Below, in pieces: positions 1-8,161 of a DNA stretch of 64,000 nt (position 1 is the stretch's first letter; each line of letters opens with the position of its first letter). The stretch covers positions 1-64,000 of the forward strand of contig NZ_MKJY01000222.1 in assembly GCF_001942465.1 (NCBI RefSeq), in the 5' to 3' direction. Source of the stretch: Actinomadura sp. CNU-125 (lineage in GTDB: Bacteria > Actinomycetota > Actinomycetes > Streptosporangiales > Streptosporangiaceae). The notes below the pieces were generated by a model. The model did no database searches. It was not told where the DNA came from and worked only from the letters and a program-made list of their open reading frames with translations. A program made the position numbers and the translations under genes.

Positions 1-165
1 CGGGTCCGCCACGGCGACGGCGCGGCCCGGGGCTTCGAGCACGATGTCCTCGGCCAGCGGACGGCCCGACCAGCGGATCCCCGGCAGCACCAGGACGCCC
101 GGCCGGTCGCCGGTGAGCCACGCCCGCACCTGGCCGTGCGCGGTGTCGAAGTAGTCCCCGTGCAT
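1..165 (-). CDS. Partial alpha/beta-hydrolase-like protein (N-terminus only)
   Basis: The first 55 codons of a gene that leaves the window at its left edge. It starts with ATG one base after the stop of the aconitase-type small subunit, so it is probably the last visible gene of the same minus-strand operon. The visible residues (MHGDYFDTAHGQVRAWL, then VLVLPGIRWSGRPLAED) resemble the N-terminal strands of alpha/beta hydrolases such as dienelactone-hydrolase or thioesterase types. No catalytic residue lies in the visible part, so the family is a guess. If right, a hydrolase here would fit cleavage of an ester or thioester intermediate in the neighbouring catabolic pathway. Confidence 0.4.
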   Translation of the reverse strand, partial: MHGDYFDTAHGQVRAWLTGDRPGVLVLPGIRWSGRPLAEDIVLEAPGRAVAVADP

Positions 166-166
166 G

Positions 167-709
167 TCAGCCCTCCGCCCCGGCCGGGGCGCGGCGGGCG
201 TGCTCGCGCAGCAGCAGGTTCAGGCTGCCCCCGGCTTCGAGCACCTTCACCGTCCGGTCGCTCGGCGGGTCGCCGGCCAGTTCCGTGCCGTCCGGGAGCC
301 GGACGGACGCGCGCCGCCAGTCGACCTCGACCGGGTCGAAGCGCCGCACGGCCGCCGCGATGCCCGGCACGGTCACCAGCGGCATCCCGTTGTAGGTCTC
401 GCCGCGCCAGAACCCGGGCGAGAACGACTCGGCGAGGACGGCGCTGATCCCCAGGTTGCGCAGCGCGACGAGCGGCGGATAGTGCGGGTGCCCGTAGCCG
501 AAGTTGCGCCCGCCGACCACCACGTCGCCCGGCTCGACCTTGTCGGCGAACTCCGGGTCGAAGGCGCGCATGCACACCGCGCGCAGCTTGTCCGGGTCGT
601 AGTACTTGATGTTCTCGACGCCGATGATCAGGTCGACGTCGAAGTCGTCGCCGAAGATCCACGCGACGCGGCCGCGCAGGACGTCCGGAACGGCGGAGCC
701 GGTGCTCAT
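167..709 (-). CDS. Aconitase-family small subunit (LeuD-like hydro-lyase swivel domain)
   Basis: 180 residues with the LeuD/aconitase swivel-domain pattern: IFGDDFDVDLII near residue 18, then VVVGGRNFGYGHPHYPP around residues 60-77, matching the substrate-binding GxNFGxGSS-type loop. It forms the second half of a two-subunit dehydratase with the large subunit immediately upstream; the two genes overlap by ATGA. Family members hydrate or dehydrate isopropylmalate, homocitrate, citraconate or dimethylmaleate. Because a PEP-mutase/isocitrate-lyase-type enzyme precedes the pair and no leucine genes are present, a catabolic substituted-malate/maleate hydratase is more likely than leucine synthesis. 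The exact substrate is not determinable from sequence. Confidence 0.8.
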   Translation of the reverse strand: MSTGSAVPDVLRGRVAWIFGDDFDVDLIIGVENIKYYDPDKLRAVCMRAFDPEFADKVEPGDVVVGGRNFGYGHPHYPPLVALRNLGISAVLAESFSPGFWRGETYNGMPLVTVPGIAAAVRRFDPVEVDWRRASVRLPDGTELAGDPPSDRTVKVLEAGGSLNLLLREHARRAPAGAEG

Positions 710-2082
710 GCCACGACCTCCCGCGGGTCGGCGATGTGCCCGGCGACGGCGCTGGCCGCGACCGTGTAGGCCGACCCCATGTAGATGTCGGCGCCGGTGC
801 TGCCCATCCGCCCGGAGATGTTGAGGACGCCCGTGGAGATGCAGTTCTCGCCGTCCCGCAGCGGCTTCGCGTAGCCGAAGCAGAAGTCGCAACTGGAGAT
901 GGCGATGTCGGCGCCCGCGTCGCGCAGGACGTCCAGCAGGCCTTCCTCCTCGGCCTGCCGGTGGATGACCTGCGACGTCGGGACGACGTTGAGCTGCACG
1001 CCCGGCGCGACCCGGCGCCCCCGCAGGATCTCGGCGGCGGCCCGGATGTCCTCGATGCGGCCGCTCGCGCACGAGCCGATGAACGCCTTCGTGATGGGCG
1101 TCCCGGCGGCCTCGTCCACGCCGAGCGTGTTCGCGGCGCGCGCCGACCCCGGCAGGACGACCCGCGGCCGCAGCTCGTCGAGGTCGATCGCGTGGGTCGC
1201 GGCGTACACGGCGTCCGGGTCGCTGTAGAGCGGCTCGAACCCGGTGCGGGCGACCCGCCGCGCGTAGTCGAGCGCGAGGTCGTCGGGGGCGAAGATGGCC
1301 GAGACGGCCCCCGTGAACATCGCCATGCCGCACAGCCCCTGGCGGCGTCCGATGCTCATCGCCTCGGCCCCGGGGCCGGTGAACTCCATGACCTGGTGCG
1401 CGCAGCCGTCCGCCCCGACCCGGGCGATGATCTCGTGGATGAGGTCGCGGTTGTCGACGCCGGGCGCGAACGTCCCGGTCAGGTGGAAGCGGGTGGAGGC
1501 GGGCACGTTCAGGAAGATCTGCCCGCTGACCCACGCTTCGAGCAGGTCGCGGCGCACACCCCAGCCGAGCGCGCCGAACGCGCCGAGGCCGCTGATGTGG
1601 CCGTCGAAGTGGATGAGGAACTTGCCGGGGAGCGCGTAGCCGAGCTCGGCCGCCACCTGGTGGCCGATGCCGCGGCCCTCGTGCACCTCGATCCCGTAGA
1701 AGTCGCCCCACTTGCGGGTGACGTCGTGGACCTCCTGCTCGCGGCCGTCGCCGTTGGAGAGCATGTGGTCGATGAAGACGAGGTAGCGCTCGGGGTCGTC
1801 GACCTCGGTGATCCCGAAGTCGTCGTGCATCTGCTTGAACATCAGGTCGGTGTAGCCGGGGAAGTCGTAGGCGACCATGTGGTCCGGACGGAACGGGTGG
1901 TTCTGCCCGGCGCGGACGTCGTCGAGGCCGCCCGCGCGGGCGAGGATCTTCTCCGTGATCGTCCGCCCGCCGGACGCCCGGGACGCGCCGGTCCTCGCGG
2001 CCGGCGCGAGAACCCTGTCGGCGATCGTCCGCTCTTCGGACGCGTCCGGCGGTGCGGCTCCTCCGGTGCCGGTGGAAGTCAT
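706..2082 (-). CDS. Aconitase-family large subunit (LeuC/dimethylmaleate-hydratase-like, 4Fe-4S)
   Basis: 458 residues of the LeuC/aconitase large-subunit fold. Cysteines that would bind the 4Fe-4S cluster are visible in FIGSCASGRIED and in SSCDFCFGY. LeuC normally reads GCSMCL at the second site, so the active site differs from isopropylmalate isomerase. A strong AGGAGG ribosome site precedes the ATG. The first about 50 residues are an extension in which RTIADRVLA is followed by the similar RTITEKILA, as if the N-terminal helix had been partly duplicated. It overlaps the small-subunit gene by 4 bp and follows the lyase gene by 17 bp. Likely role: hydration of a substituted maleate/fumarate or isomerisation of a malate. 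DmdA-like function is an inference from the gene neighbourhood. Confidence 0.8.
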   Translation of the reverse strand: MTSTGTGGAAPPDASEERTIADRVLAPAARTGASRASGGRTITEKILARAGGLDDVRAGQNHPFRPDHMVAYDFPGYTDLMFKQMHDDFGITEVDDPERYLVFIDHMLSNGDGREQEVHDVTRKWGDFYGIEVHEGRGIGHQVAAELGYALPGKFLIHFDGHISGLGAFGALGWGVRRDLLEAWVSGQIFLNVPASTRFHLTGTFAPGVDNRDLIHEIIARVGADGCAHQVMEFTGPGAEAMSIGRRQGLCGMAMFTGAVSAIFAPDDLALDYARRVARTGFEPLYSDPDAVYAATHAIDLDELRPRVVLPGSARAANTLGVDEAAGTPITKAFIGSCASGRIEDIRAAAEILRGRRVAPGVQLNVVPTSQVIHRQAEEEGLLDVLRDAGADIAISSCDFCFGYAKPLRDGENCISTGVLNISGRMGSTGADIYMGSAYTVAASAVAGHIADPREVVA

Positions 2083-2099
2083 CCTCGAAGTCCTCCTTC

Positions 2100-2969
2100 T
2101 CAGGCGGTGGCGGCGGGCAGGTAGGTCTCCTGCGCCTTCTCCACGTCGGCGAAACCGATCAGGTCGACGAAGTCGTGGTGCGGCAGCGCGTCCGCGCTGA
2201 CCCGCGCGGGCGGCTCGCCGGACCGCAGCCGCCGCAGCGTGTCGCGCATGGCGCCGGTCGCGGAGAGCAGGATCTGGGTGGGCAGCAGCGCCAGCCGGAC
2301 CCCGACCTCGCGCAGCACGTCGGGGGTGAGGTCGCGCTCCACCCAGGTCGAGGCGGTGAGGGTGGCCATCAGCGGGACGCCGACGCGGTCGCGGCACTCG
2401 CGCCACTCCGCCGCCGACGCGAACGTCTTGGTGACCGGCATGATCATCTCGGCCCCGGCGGCGGCGTAGGCCGTCGCGCGCTCCAGCGCCTCCCGTCCGG
2501 TGGTGTCGGTGCGGGCGATCACGACGAGCCGGTCGCCGACCGCGTCCCGGACCGCCCGGATCTTGCCCGCCGCCTCCGCGACGCCGATCACCGGGACCGG
2601 GTCGCCGACGCAGATGGGGCAGCGCTTGGGCGACTCCTGGTCCTCCATGAACACCGCGGCGACGCCCGCGTCGGCGAACCGGCGCGCGGTGCGGGCGGCG
2701 TTGACGGCGTTGCCGTAGCCGGTGTCGATGTCGGCGATGACCGGCAGGCCGCTCGCCTCCATGATCCGGCGGACCGCGTCGAGGTTCTCCGACATCGTGT
2801 AGAGCTCCGCGTCGGGCAGGCCGAGCGCGGCGGAGATCGCGAAACCGGACGCGCACAGTGCGGGGAAGCCGGCCTGCTCGGCGAGCCGGGCGGTCAGGCC
2901 GTCCCAGACGCCCGGGGCGTACACCACGTCGTCGGCCATGAGGTCGCGGAGACGGTTGGCTGCTGTCAT
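2100..2969 (-). CDS. Isocitrate lyase/PEP mutase family carbon-carbon lyase
   Basis: 289 residues with the TIM-barrel pattern of the ICL/PEPM superfamily: YAPGVWDGLTARLAEQAGF at the N-terminus, the metal-binding IADIDTGYGN, and the mobile loop EDQESPKRC at about residues 130-138. Methylisocitrate lyase has KRCGH here; this protein has KRCPICVGD, so it is not a standard PrpB. Related enzymes include 2,3-dimethylmalate lyase, oxaloacetate hydrolase and carboxyvinyl-carboxyphosphonate phosphorylmutase. Followed directly by aconitase-type subunits, it probably cleaves a 2-alkylmalate to pyruvate or a related oxoacid plus a short acid. First gene of the operon; its promoter region holds the palindrome at 2981-3004. 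Confidence 0.8.
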   Translation of the reverse strand: MTAANRLRDLMADDVVYAPGVWDGLTARLAEQAGFPALCASGFAISAALGLPDAELYTMSENLDAVRRIMEASGLPVIADIDTGYGNAVNAARTARRFADAGVAAVFMEDQESPKRCPICVGDPVPVIGVAEAAGKIRAVRDAVGDRLVVIARTDTTGREALERATAYAAAGAEMIMPVTKTFASAAEWRECRDRVGVPLMATLTASTWVERDLTPDVLREVGVRLALLPTQILLSATGAMRDTLRRLRSGEPPARVSADALPHHDFVDLIGFADVEKAQETYLPAATA

Positions 2970-2980
2970 GGGGAGCGCCT

Positions 2981-3004
2981 TTCCGTATTACGGAATAGAT
3001 TCCG
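2981..3004. promoter_or_regulatory. Putative IclR-type operator, two overlapping palindromes
   Basis: TTCCGTATTACGGAA (2981-2995) is a perfect 7-bp inverted repeat around one base. It overlaps CGGAATAGATTCCG (2991-3004), a second perfect inverted repeat. The site lies in the divergent region between the lyase operon and the flavoprotein gene. A 13/15 copy lies just before the IclR gene (4905-4919), so the local IclR protein is the obvious candidate ligand. Binding itself is inferred. Confidence 0.6.
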
Positions 3005-3187
3005 CACCGACAGTAGATTTGCCTGCCGCGCATGTCAACGGGTTCACTTTCCCGAATCCTTCTGCAAGAGTTGCTGGTCAACGGGTTGCGGACGGACCGT
3101 TCGCCGCGATCCGGCCCGTCCGTACGCCAGTCCGCGATCCGAAACGCCTTTCGGGACACCGCGTGGCACGATGGCCAGGAGGACTCC

Positions 3188-4891
3188 ATGGACACGTCCC
3201 GAACCGGCTCGACGGCCCCCGGCCGCGCCCCCGGCCGCAGCGCCGACCGCACCGTCGACCTGCTGTGCGTCGGCGGCGGGCTCGGCGGGCTCGCCGCCGC
3301 CGTGCGGGCGCACGACCTGGGCGCCGACGTCCTGGTCGCGGAGCGGTCCGGCATGGTCGGCGGCGTCGCCGCCTACAGCGGCGGCTTCGTCTGGGTCGGG
3401 GCGTCGGGCCTGCCGGACGGCGGCGCGGACGACTCCCTGCAGGCGACCGAGTCCTACCTGGACCACGTCCAGGGCGAGGGCCGCCCGGTCGACCGCGAGG
3501 CCCGCCGCGCCTACCTGAACCGCGCGATCGAGGCGACCCGCTGGTACCGCGACGCGGGCGTCCCGTTCGAGGTGATCCGGGGCTGCCCCGACCTCTACCA
3601 CCCGGCGCCCGGCTCCACCGAGGAGGGACGGCTGCTGGAGTGCGTCGTCCCCGGCGCGTCCCTCGGCGGCTGGCGCGACCTGCTCCGCCCCAGCCCGTAC
3701 TACGAGACGGGCGTGCCCCGGAACGACCTGTACTCGCCCCGCGCACGCGACCGCGCCGGGCTCGCGGAACTGCGGCGGGAGGGCGCCGAGCGCGATCTGC
3801 TCACGCACGGCTCCGGCCTCGCGGGCGCGTTCGTCCGGGCCGCGCTGACCGAACGCGGTGTCGACTGCCTGCTGCACCATCGGGCCGTCGAGCTGCTGAT
3901 GGACGGCGACGCCGTCGCGGGCGCCGTCCTGGAGGGGCCGGACGGGCGGATCACGGTCCGGGCGCGGCGCGGGGTGCTGATCGCGGCGGGCGGGTACGGC
4001 GGCGCGCCGGACGCCGCCGAGCTGGAGGACGTCCCGGCGCTGGTCGAGTCGGCCCCGCCCGTGGTCGAGGGCGACGGCCTGCTACTGGCGCAGCGGGCGG
4101 GCGCGGCCACCGTGCGCGGCGCGGACCCGTTCTTCAGCGTCGGCTTCCCCTTCCCCGGCGAGACGCATCCGGCCGAGCCCGGACGGGCCGGGGACGTGCC
4201 GCTGCACCGCCCGCTGCTGGAGCACCTCGGGCTGCCGCACTCGATGATCGTCAACCGGGACGGGCTGCGGTTCGGCGACGAGAGCTACTACGGCGCGCTG
4301 ATCGGCGCGCTGCGCCGCTACGACGGGCGCCGCAAGCGCTGGGCGAACCATCCGTGCTGGTTCATCGCCGACGAGGAGTTCCGCCGCCGCTACCGGCTCG
4401 GCCCGTACGGGCCCGGCGAGCCCTGGCCGGACGCGATCGTCCGTGCGGATTCGCCGCGCGAACTGGCCGCGGCGGCGGGCTTCGACGCCGACGGCTTCGC
4501 CGCGACCGTCGCCGCCTTCAACGAGGGCGCCGAACGCGGGACGGACGACGCGTTCGGGCGCGGCACGCTGCCGTTCGTCCGGCGCGCCTACGGCGACCCG
4601 GACCGCGTTCCGAACCCGAACCTCGGGCCCGTCGCGTCCCCGCCGTTCTACGCGCTGCCGCTGTCGATCGTCGGGTTCGGGATGGGCACGCTCGGCCTGT
4701 CGATCGACGGAGACGGGCGGGTGCTGCGCCGGGACGGGCGGGCGGTGCCGGGCCTCTACGCCACCGGCAACGCGGCCGCGACCAGGGAACTGAAGGGGTA
4801 CGTGACCGGTCTCGCGAACGCCCGCAACCACACCTACGCGTACGCGGCGGCGACGCACGCCGTGACCGGACCGGCCCCGACCGGTCGGTAG
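3188..4891 (+). CDS. FAD-dependent dehydrogenase, fumarate reductase/3-ketosteroid dehydrogenase-like
   Basis: 567 residues of the FAD_binding_2 family. The Rossmann motif VGGGLGGLAAAVRA sits near residue 30, followed by the FAD-ribose acidic residue in VLVAERS, and the C-terminal flavin motif VPGLYATGNAAA near residue 520. ATG 3188 is chosen because AGGAGG lies 6 bases upstream; the open frame begins earlier. Such enzymes desaturate or reduce carbon-carbon bonds next to carbonyl or carboxyl groups. It is divergent from the lyase/hydratase operon and followed by its likely regulator. It may oxidise a substituted succinate to the maleate/fumarate used by the hydratase; this is inference. A ketosteroid substrate cannot be excluded. 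Confidence 0.75.
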   Translation: MDTSRTGSTAPGRAPGRSADRTVDLLCVGGGLGGLAAAVRAHDLGADVLVAERSGMVGGVAAYSGGFVWVGASGLPDGGADDSLQATESYLDHVQGEGRPVDREARRAYLNRAIEATRWYRDAGVPFEVIRGCPDLYHPAPGSTEEGRLLECVVPGASLGGWRDLLRPSPYYETGVPRNDLYSPRARDRAGLAELRREGAERDLLTHGSGLAGAFVRAALTERGVDCLLHHRAVELLMDGDAVAGAVLEGPDGRITVRARRGVLIAAGGYGGAPDAAELEDVPALVESAPPVVEGDGLLLAQRAGAATVRGADPFFSVGFPFPGETHPAEPGRAGDVPLHRPLLEHLGLPHSMIVNRDGLRFGDESYYGALIGALRRYDGRRKRWANHPCWFIADEEFRRRYRLGPYGPGEPWPDAIVRADSPRELAAAAGFDADGFAATVAAFNEGAERGTDDAFGRGTLPFVRRAYGDPDRVPNPNLGPVASPPFYALPLSIVGFGMGTLGLSIDGDGRVLRRDGRAVPGLYATGNAAATRELKGYVTGLANARNHTYAYAAATHAVTGPAPTGR

Positions 4892-4904
4892 GATCCGGAA
4901 CATG

Positions 4905-4919
4905 TACCGGATTACGGAA
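4905..4919. promoter_or_regulatory. Putative IclR-type operator, second copy
   Basis: TACCGGATTACGGAA differs at two of 15 positions from the palindrome at 2981-2995. It sits 14 bp before the IclR start codon, a position typical of autoregulation. Confidence 0.55.
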
Positions 4920-4933
4920 CAGGGTGAGCGTCC

Positions 4934-5713
4934 ATGACCGCCGAAGAGCAGGAGGGCCCGGAGAACAAGAACATCGTCGGCTCGGTCCTCAAGGCGTGCC
5001 GGCTGATGGAGTGCTTCACCCGGGACACCCCCGCCCTCACGCTGAACGCCATGACGGCGGCCACCGGCATGAACAAGACCACGGTCCACCGGCTGGCCGC
5101 GACGCTGATCCAGGCGGGCTGGCTGACCAGGGGCGACGGCGGCACCTACCGGCTCACCATGCGGCCCTTCCGGGTCGGCGCGGTCGCGCTCGCCGACCTC
5201 AGCCTCCGCGACGAGGCCGAGCCGTTCCTGCGCCGCCTCGCCGACCGGTTCGGCGACACCGCCTACCTGATGATCCCCGGCCCGGAGGGGGCCGTCTGCG
5301 TCGAGCGGGCGCAGGGCAACAACCCGGTCGTGGTGAACTCGGTCGGCGTCGGCACCGTGCTGCCGTACCACACCGCCGCCGGGCCGGTCGTCCTGCTGGC
5401 CCACTCCGCCGAGCTGCGCGAACGCTGGCTCGGCCCCGACCTCGACGAGTACACCTCGCACACGCTGACCGACGTGCGGGAGCTCACCGAACGGCTCGAC
5501 GCGGTCCTGCGCGACGGCTACGCGATCAGCGAGGAGGACTACCTGTACGGCGTCGGCGCCGTCGCCGCCCCGGTCCGGGACGCGCAGGACGACGTCGTCG
5601 CCACGCTCAGCCTCGGCGGCGTGAACGCCGGGTTCCGCGGCCGCCGGCTGCTGGAGATCATCGAGGAGGTCTCCTCCTCCGCACGCGAACTGTCCGGCCG
5701 CCTAGGCCACTGA
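4934..5713 (+). CDS. IclR family transcriptional regulator
   Basis: 259 residues. An N-terminal winged helix-turn-helix (SVLKACRLMECF through MNKTTVHRLAATLIQAGWL, about residues 17-62) is followed by the IclR effector-binding domain, with YLMIPGPEGAVCVERAQG and the GTVLPYHTAAGPVVLLA stretch. IclR proteins regulate small-acid catabolic operons and often repress themselves. The two near-identical palindromes at 2981 and 4905 flank the cluster and match this arrangement. The effector is probably a substrate or intermediate of the adjacent pathway; this is not visible in the sequence. Confidence 0.9.
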   Translation: MTAEEQEGPENKNIVGSVLKACRLMECFTRDTPALTLNAMTAATGMNKTTVHRLAATLIQAGWLTRGDGGTYRLTMRPFRVGAVALADLSLRDEAEPFLRRLADRFGDTAYLMIPGPEGAVCVERAQGNNPVVVNSVGVGTVLPYHTAAGPVVLLAHSAELRERWLGPDLDEYTSHTLTDVRELTERLDAVLRDGYAISEEDYLYGVGAVAAPVRDAQDDVVATLSLGGVNAGFRGRRLLEIIEEVSSSARELSGRLGH

Positions 5714-5717
5714 CCCC

Positions 5718-5743
5718 GTCCGACACCGCGAACGGTGTCGGAC
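5718..5743. terminator. Stem-loop between IclR and ohr genes
   Basis: GTCCGACACCG, loop CGAA, CGGTGTCGGAC: a perfect 11-bp stem 5 bases after the IclR stop. There is no T-run, so it may be a weak terminator or an operator for the following peroxidase gene. Confidence 0.5.
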
Positions 5744-5770
5744 ACCGTCTCAACCCAGAGGAGCACGCAC

Positions 5771-6178
5771 ATGGACGTCCGCTACACCGCAGTCGCCACC
5801 GCCAACGGCCGCGACGGCCGCGCCGTCAGCTCCGACGGCCGCCTCTCGGTGACCCTCGCCCCGCCGCGCGAGATGGGCGGGACGGGCGAGGGCACCAACC
5901 CCGAGCAGCTGTTCGCCGCGGGCTACGCCGCGTGCTTCGCCAGCGCCCTCGCCGCCGTCGCACGCAAGAGCCGCCAGGACGTCCGGGACGTCTCGGTGAC
6001 CGCCGAGGTCGGCCTCGGCGGGGACGCCGAGCAGGGCTTCGCCCTCACCGTCGTCCTGCGCGTCGAACTGCCCGACGACCTGGAGAACGGCCGCGACCTG
6101 GTCGAACGCGCGCACCAGGTCTGCCCGTACTCCAACGCCACGCGCGGGAACGTCCCGGTGCAGCTCGTGATCGAGTAG
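5771..6178 (+). CDS. ohr: Organic hydroperoxide resistance protein, Ohr/OsmC family
   Basis: 135 residues, the usual Ohr length. The two reactive cysteines are present: Cys55 in GYAACFASAL and the second in HQVCPYSNATRGN near residue 119. Ohr reduces organic hydroperoxides in the cytoplasm using a dithiol cofactor. The ATG at 5771 has a GAGGAG ribosome site. No OhrR-type MarR regulator is adjacent. The gene may serve general peroxide defence or remove peroxides formed by the neighbouring flavoenzyme. Confidence 0.88.
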   Translation: MDVRYTAVATANGRDGRAVSSDGRLSVTLAPPREMGGTGEGTNPEQLFAAGYAACFASALAAVARKSRQDVRDVSVTAEVGLGGDAEQGFALTVVLRVELPDDLENGRDLVERAHQVCPYSNATRGNVPVQLVIE

Positions 6179-6187
6179 CGAACGGGG

Positions 6188-7333
6188 TCAGGGCGTCAGT
6201 CCCGCGAAGCGTTCGTCGACCTCCTCGGGAGCGAGGCCGAAGTCCGCGAGGGAGTACCGGTGCGACGGACGGGCGGCGCCGCCGGTGCTCTCGGCCTGCA
6301 GGCGCTCCATCGCGGTCCGGGTGCCGTCGCCGAACGGCAGCCCGAACCGCGCGTAGATCGACTCGACCGTCCCGATGGGGTCGCCGACGAAGTCGTCGTA
6401 GTGGACGTCGACGAACCGCGCGGGGTCGTGCCGGGCGCGTTCGGCGCGGAACGCCTCCAGCCCGCGGGCCCACAGGTCGAGCTGGTCGCGGCCGAGCGTC
6501 GCGCCCGTGAACGCCTCCGACCAGCCGCCGGTCACGTGCGCGGCGAGGCTGCACATGGACGCCATCGCGGTGCGCGGCTCCCGGTGCGTCTGCACGATCA
6601 GCGCGTCCGGGTAGACCTCCAGGAGCGCGTCGAGGGCGAACAGGTGGCTCGGGTTCTTCAGCACCCAGCGGCGCCCGGGGTCGTTCATCCCGATCATCTG
6701 CAGGTTGCGGCGGTGCCTGCGGTACGCGGGCGTCCAGTCCTGCCCGGCGAGCCAGGACGAATAGGTCGGCAGGTGCGCGAGGCTCTCGAACGAGATCGAC
6801 CGCATGCTCTGCCGCAGGAGCTGCCAGCACTCCTCGACCGTGTCGGCCGCGATGTAGTGCACCCCCATGAACTCGGGGTTGGCGATGTGGTGCCGCCGGT
6901 ACTGCGCGTCGATCGCCTGGTAGACCGGGTCGTCCGCCCACGTGTCGCGCGGCGGGCGCGGCTGCGGGACCTCCGCCAGCCACACCTCCAGGCCCTGGTG
7001 GACGGGGTCGGCGGTGAGCAGCCGGTGCAGCGCGGTCGTGCCGGTGCGCGGCAGTCCGGTGACGAAGACCGGACGGTCGAGTGGCGCGTCCGCGTGTTCG
7101 GGCCGCCGCCGCCACGCCGCCTCGGACCACAGCCGGGCGGCGAGGCCGCCGCGCAGAAGCGCGCGCTGCGCCTTGTTGCCCGCCGGGGTGAGCGCTGCGT
7201 CCCGGACGAGCGAGTCGAGCAGGACTTCGAGGCCGTCGGAGTAGTCGTCGGCGCCGAAGTCGTCCAGGCCGGTGATCTTGCGGGCGGAGGCGTGCAGGTC
7301 CTCGGCGGTGCCGAGGGTGTCGCGTCCGGGCAT
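6188..7333 (-). CDS. Sulfotransferase family protein
   Basis: 381 residues. The 5'-phosphosulfate-binding loop VTGLPRTGTTALHRLL lies near residue 90. The 3'-phosphate-binding region follows (VQTHREPRTAMAS, near residue 245), with RWVLKNPSHLFALDAL between them. Such enzymes transfer sulfate from PAPS to hydroxyl groups of lipids or other small molecules. The start (ATG 7333) lies 11 bases from the SDR stop with an AGGAGC ribosome site, so it is co-transcribed with SDR and, before the insertion element, with the DUF1214 gene. The KstR-type site upstream of that operon suggests a steroid or fatty-acyl substrate; that part is inference. Confidence 0.82.
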   Translation of the reverse strand: MPGRDTLGTAEDLHASARKITGLDDFGADDYSDGLEVLLDSLVRDAALTPAGNKAQRALLRGGLAARLWSEAAWRRRPEHADAPLDRPVFVTGLPRTGTTALHRLLTADPVHQGLEVWLAEVPQPRPPRDTWADDPVYQAIDAQYRRHHIANPEFMGVHYIAADTVEECWQLLRQSMRSISFESLAHLPTYSSWLAGQDWTPAYRRHRRNLQMIGMNDPGRRWVLKNPSHLFALDALLEVYPDALIVQTHREPRTAMASMCSLAAHVTGGWSEAFTGATLGRDQLDLWARGLEAFRAERARHDPARFVDVHYDDFVGDPIGTVESIYARFGLPFGDGTRTAMERLQAESTGGAARPSHRYSLADFGLAPEEVDERFAGLTP

Positions 7334-7344
7334 CACGGCTCCTC

Positions 7345-8148
7345 TCAGTGGTGCCACTCGCCGCAGTTGACGTCCAGGCATTGCCCGGTGACGGCGCGCG
7401 CGAGCGGGGACAGCAGGAACATGACGGTGTCGGCGATCTCGTCGGGTTCGGGGAGTCTGCGCAGGTCGGTGGTCGCTGCCGCCTCCTCGTAGATGACGCG
7501 CGTGCGGACGTCCCGTTCCCTGGCGAGCTGCTTGAAGTACCACTTGAGGTTGGGCGCCCAGATGTAGCCGGGCGCGACGGTGTTCACGCGGACGCCCTGC
7601 GGCCCGAGTTCCGTCGCGAGGCTCTGCGCCATCGACAGCAGCGCCGTCTTCGCCATCTTGTACGCGCCGAAGGTGCGGCGGGAGTGCCGCAGCACCGCCG
7701 AGTTGATCATCACGACGGAGCCGTCGCGGTCGGCGAGCGCGGGCGTCAGCAGCCGCGTGAGGTGCAGCGCGGCCAGCACGTTCGTCTCGAAGCCCGCGCG
7801 GACGGCGTCCAGGTCGACCGTCGCGAGGTCCTCCAGCGGCGGTTGCTTGAACGCGTTGTTGACCAGGCCGTCGACCCGTCCGAACGTCTCGACGGCGGTG
7901 TCGGCGAGGCGGACGCACGCCGTCTCGTCGCGGATGTCGGTCGGGACGGCGACGGCGCGGCGGCCGAGTTTCTCGACCTCCGCGGCGACCTCGGCGAGCC
8001 GGTTCTCGTCGCGCGCGGCGAGCACCAGGTCGGCGCCCGCCGCCGCGCAGCGCAGCGCGAGGGCGCGGCCCAGGCCGGGGCCGACACCGGACACGACGAC
8101 GACCCGGTCGGCGAGCGGCGCCGCGAACAGCGGGTCCGTGTCGGTCAT
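7345..8148 (-). CDS. Short-chain dehydrogenase/reductase
   Basis: 267 residues of a classical SDR. The cofactor loop is SGVGPGLGRALA (residues 20-31, replacing the usual TGxxxGIG), with VNNAF at about residue 95, the catalytic serine in VMINSAVL and the active-site YKMAK. The C-terminus is VTGQCLDVNCGEWHH. It oxidises or reduces an alcohol/ketone with NAD(P). It precedes the sulfotransferase in the same transcript: an SDR making an alcohol that is then sulfated would be a coherent pair, but this is inference. Its ribosome site (AAGGAG) lies right beside the left end of the TnpB element. Confidence 0.88.
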   Translation of the reverse strand: MTDTDPLFAAPLADRVVVVSGVGPGLGRALALRCAAAGADLVLAARDENRLAEVAAEVEKLGRRAVAVPTDIRDETACVRLADTAVETFGRVDGLVNNAFKQPPLEDLATVDLDAVRAGFETNVLAALHLTRLLTPALADRDGSVVMINSAVLRHSRRTFGAYKMAKTALLSMAQSLATELGPQGVRVNTVAPGYIWAPNLKWYFKQLARERDVRTRVIYEEAAATTDLRRLPEPDEIADTVMFLLSPLARAVTGQCLDVNCGEWHH

Positions 8149-8161
8149 CAGAACTCCTTCG

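Noticed and set aside
706-2082. Leucine biosynthesis leuCD
   Set aside because: No leuA/leuB nearby, an altered cluster loop, and a lyase and IclR context argue for catabolism.
3188-4891. Calling the flavoprotein a true 3-ketosteroid dehydrogenase (kstD)
   Set aside because: Only general FAD_binding_2 features are seen. The KstR-type sites are 7 kb away at a different operon.
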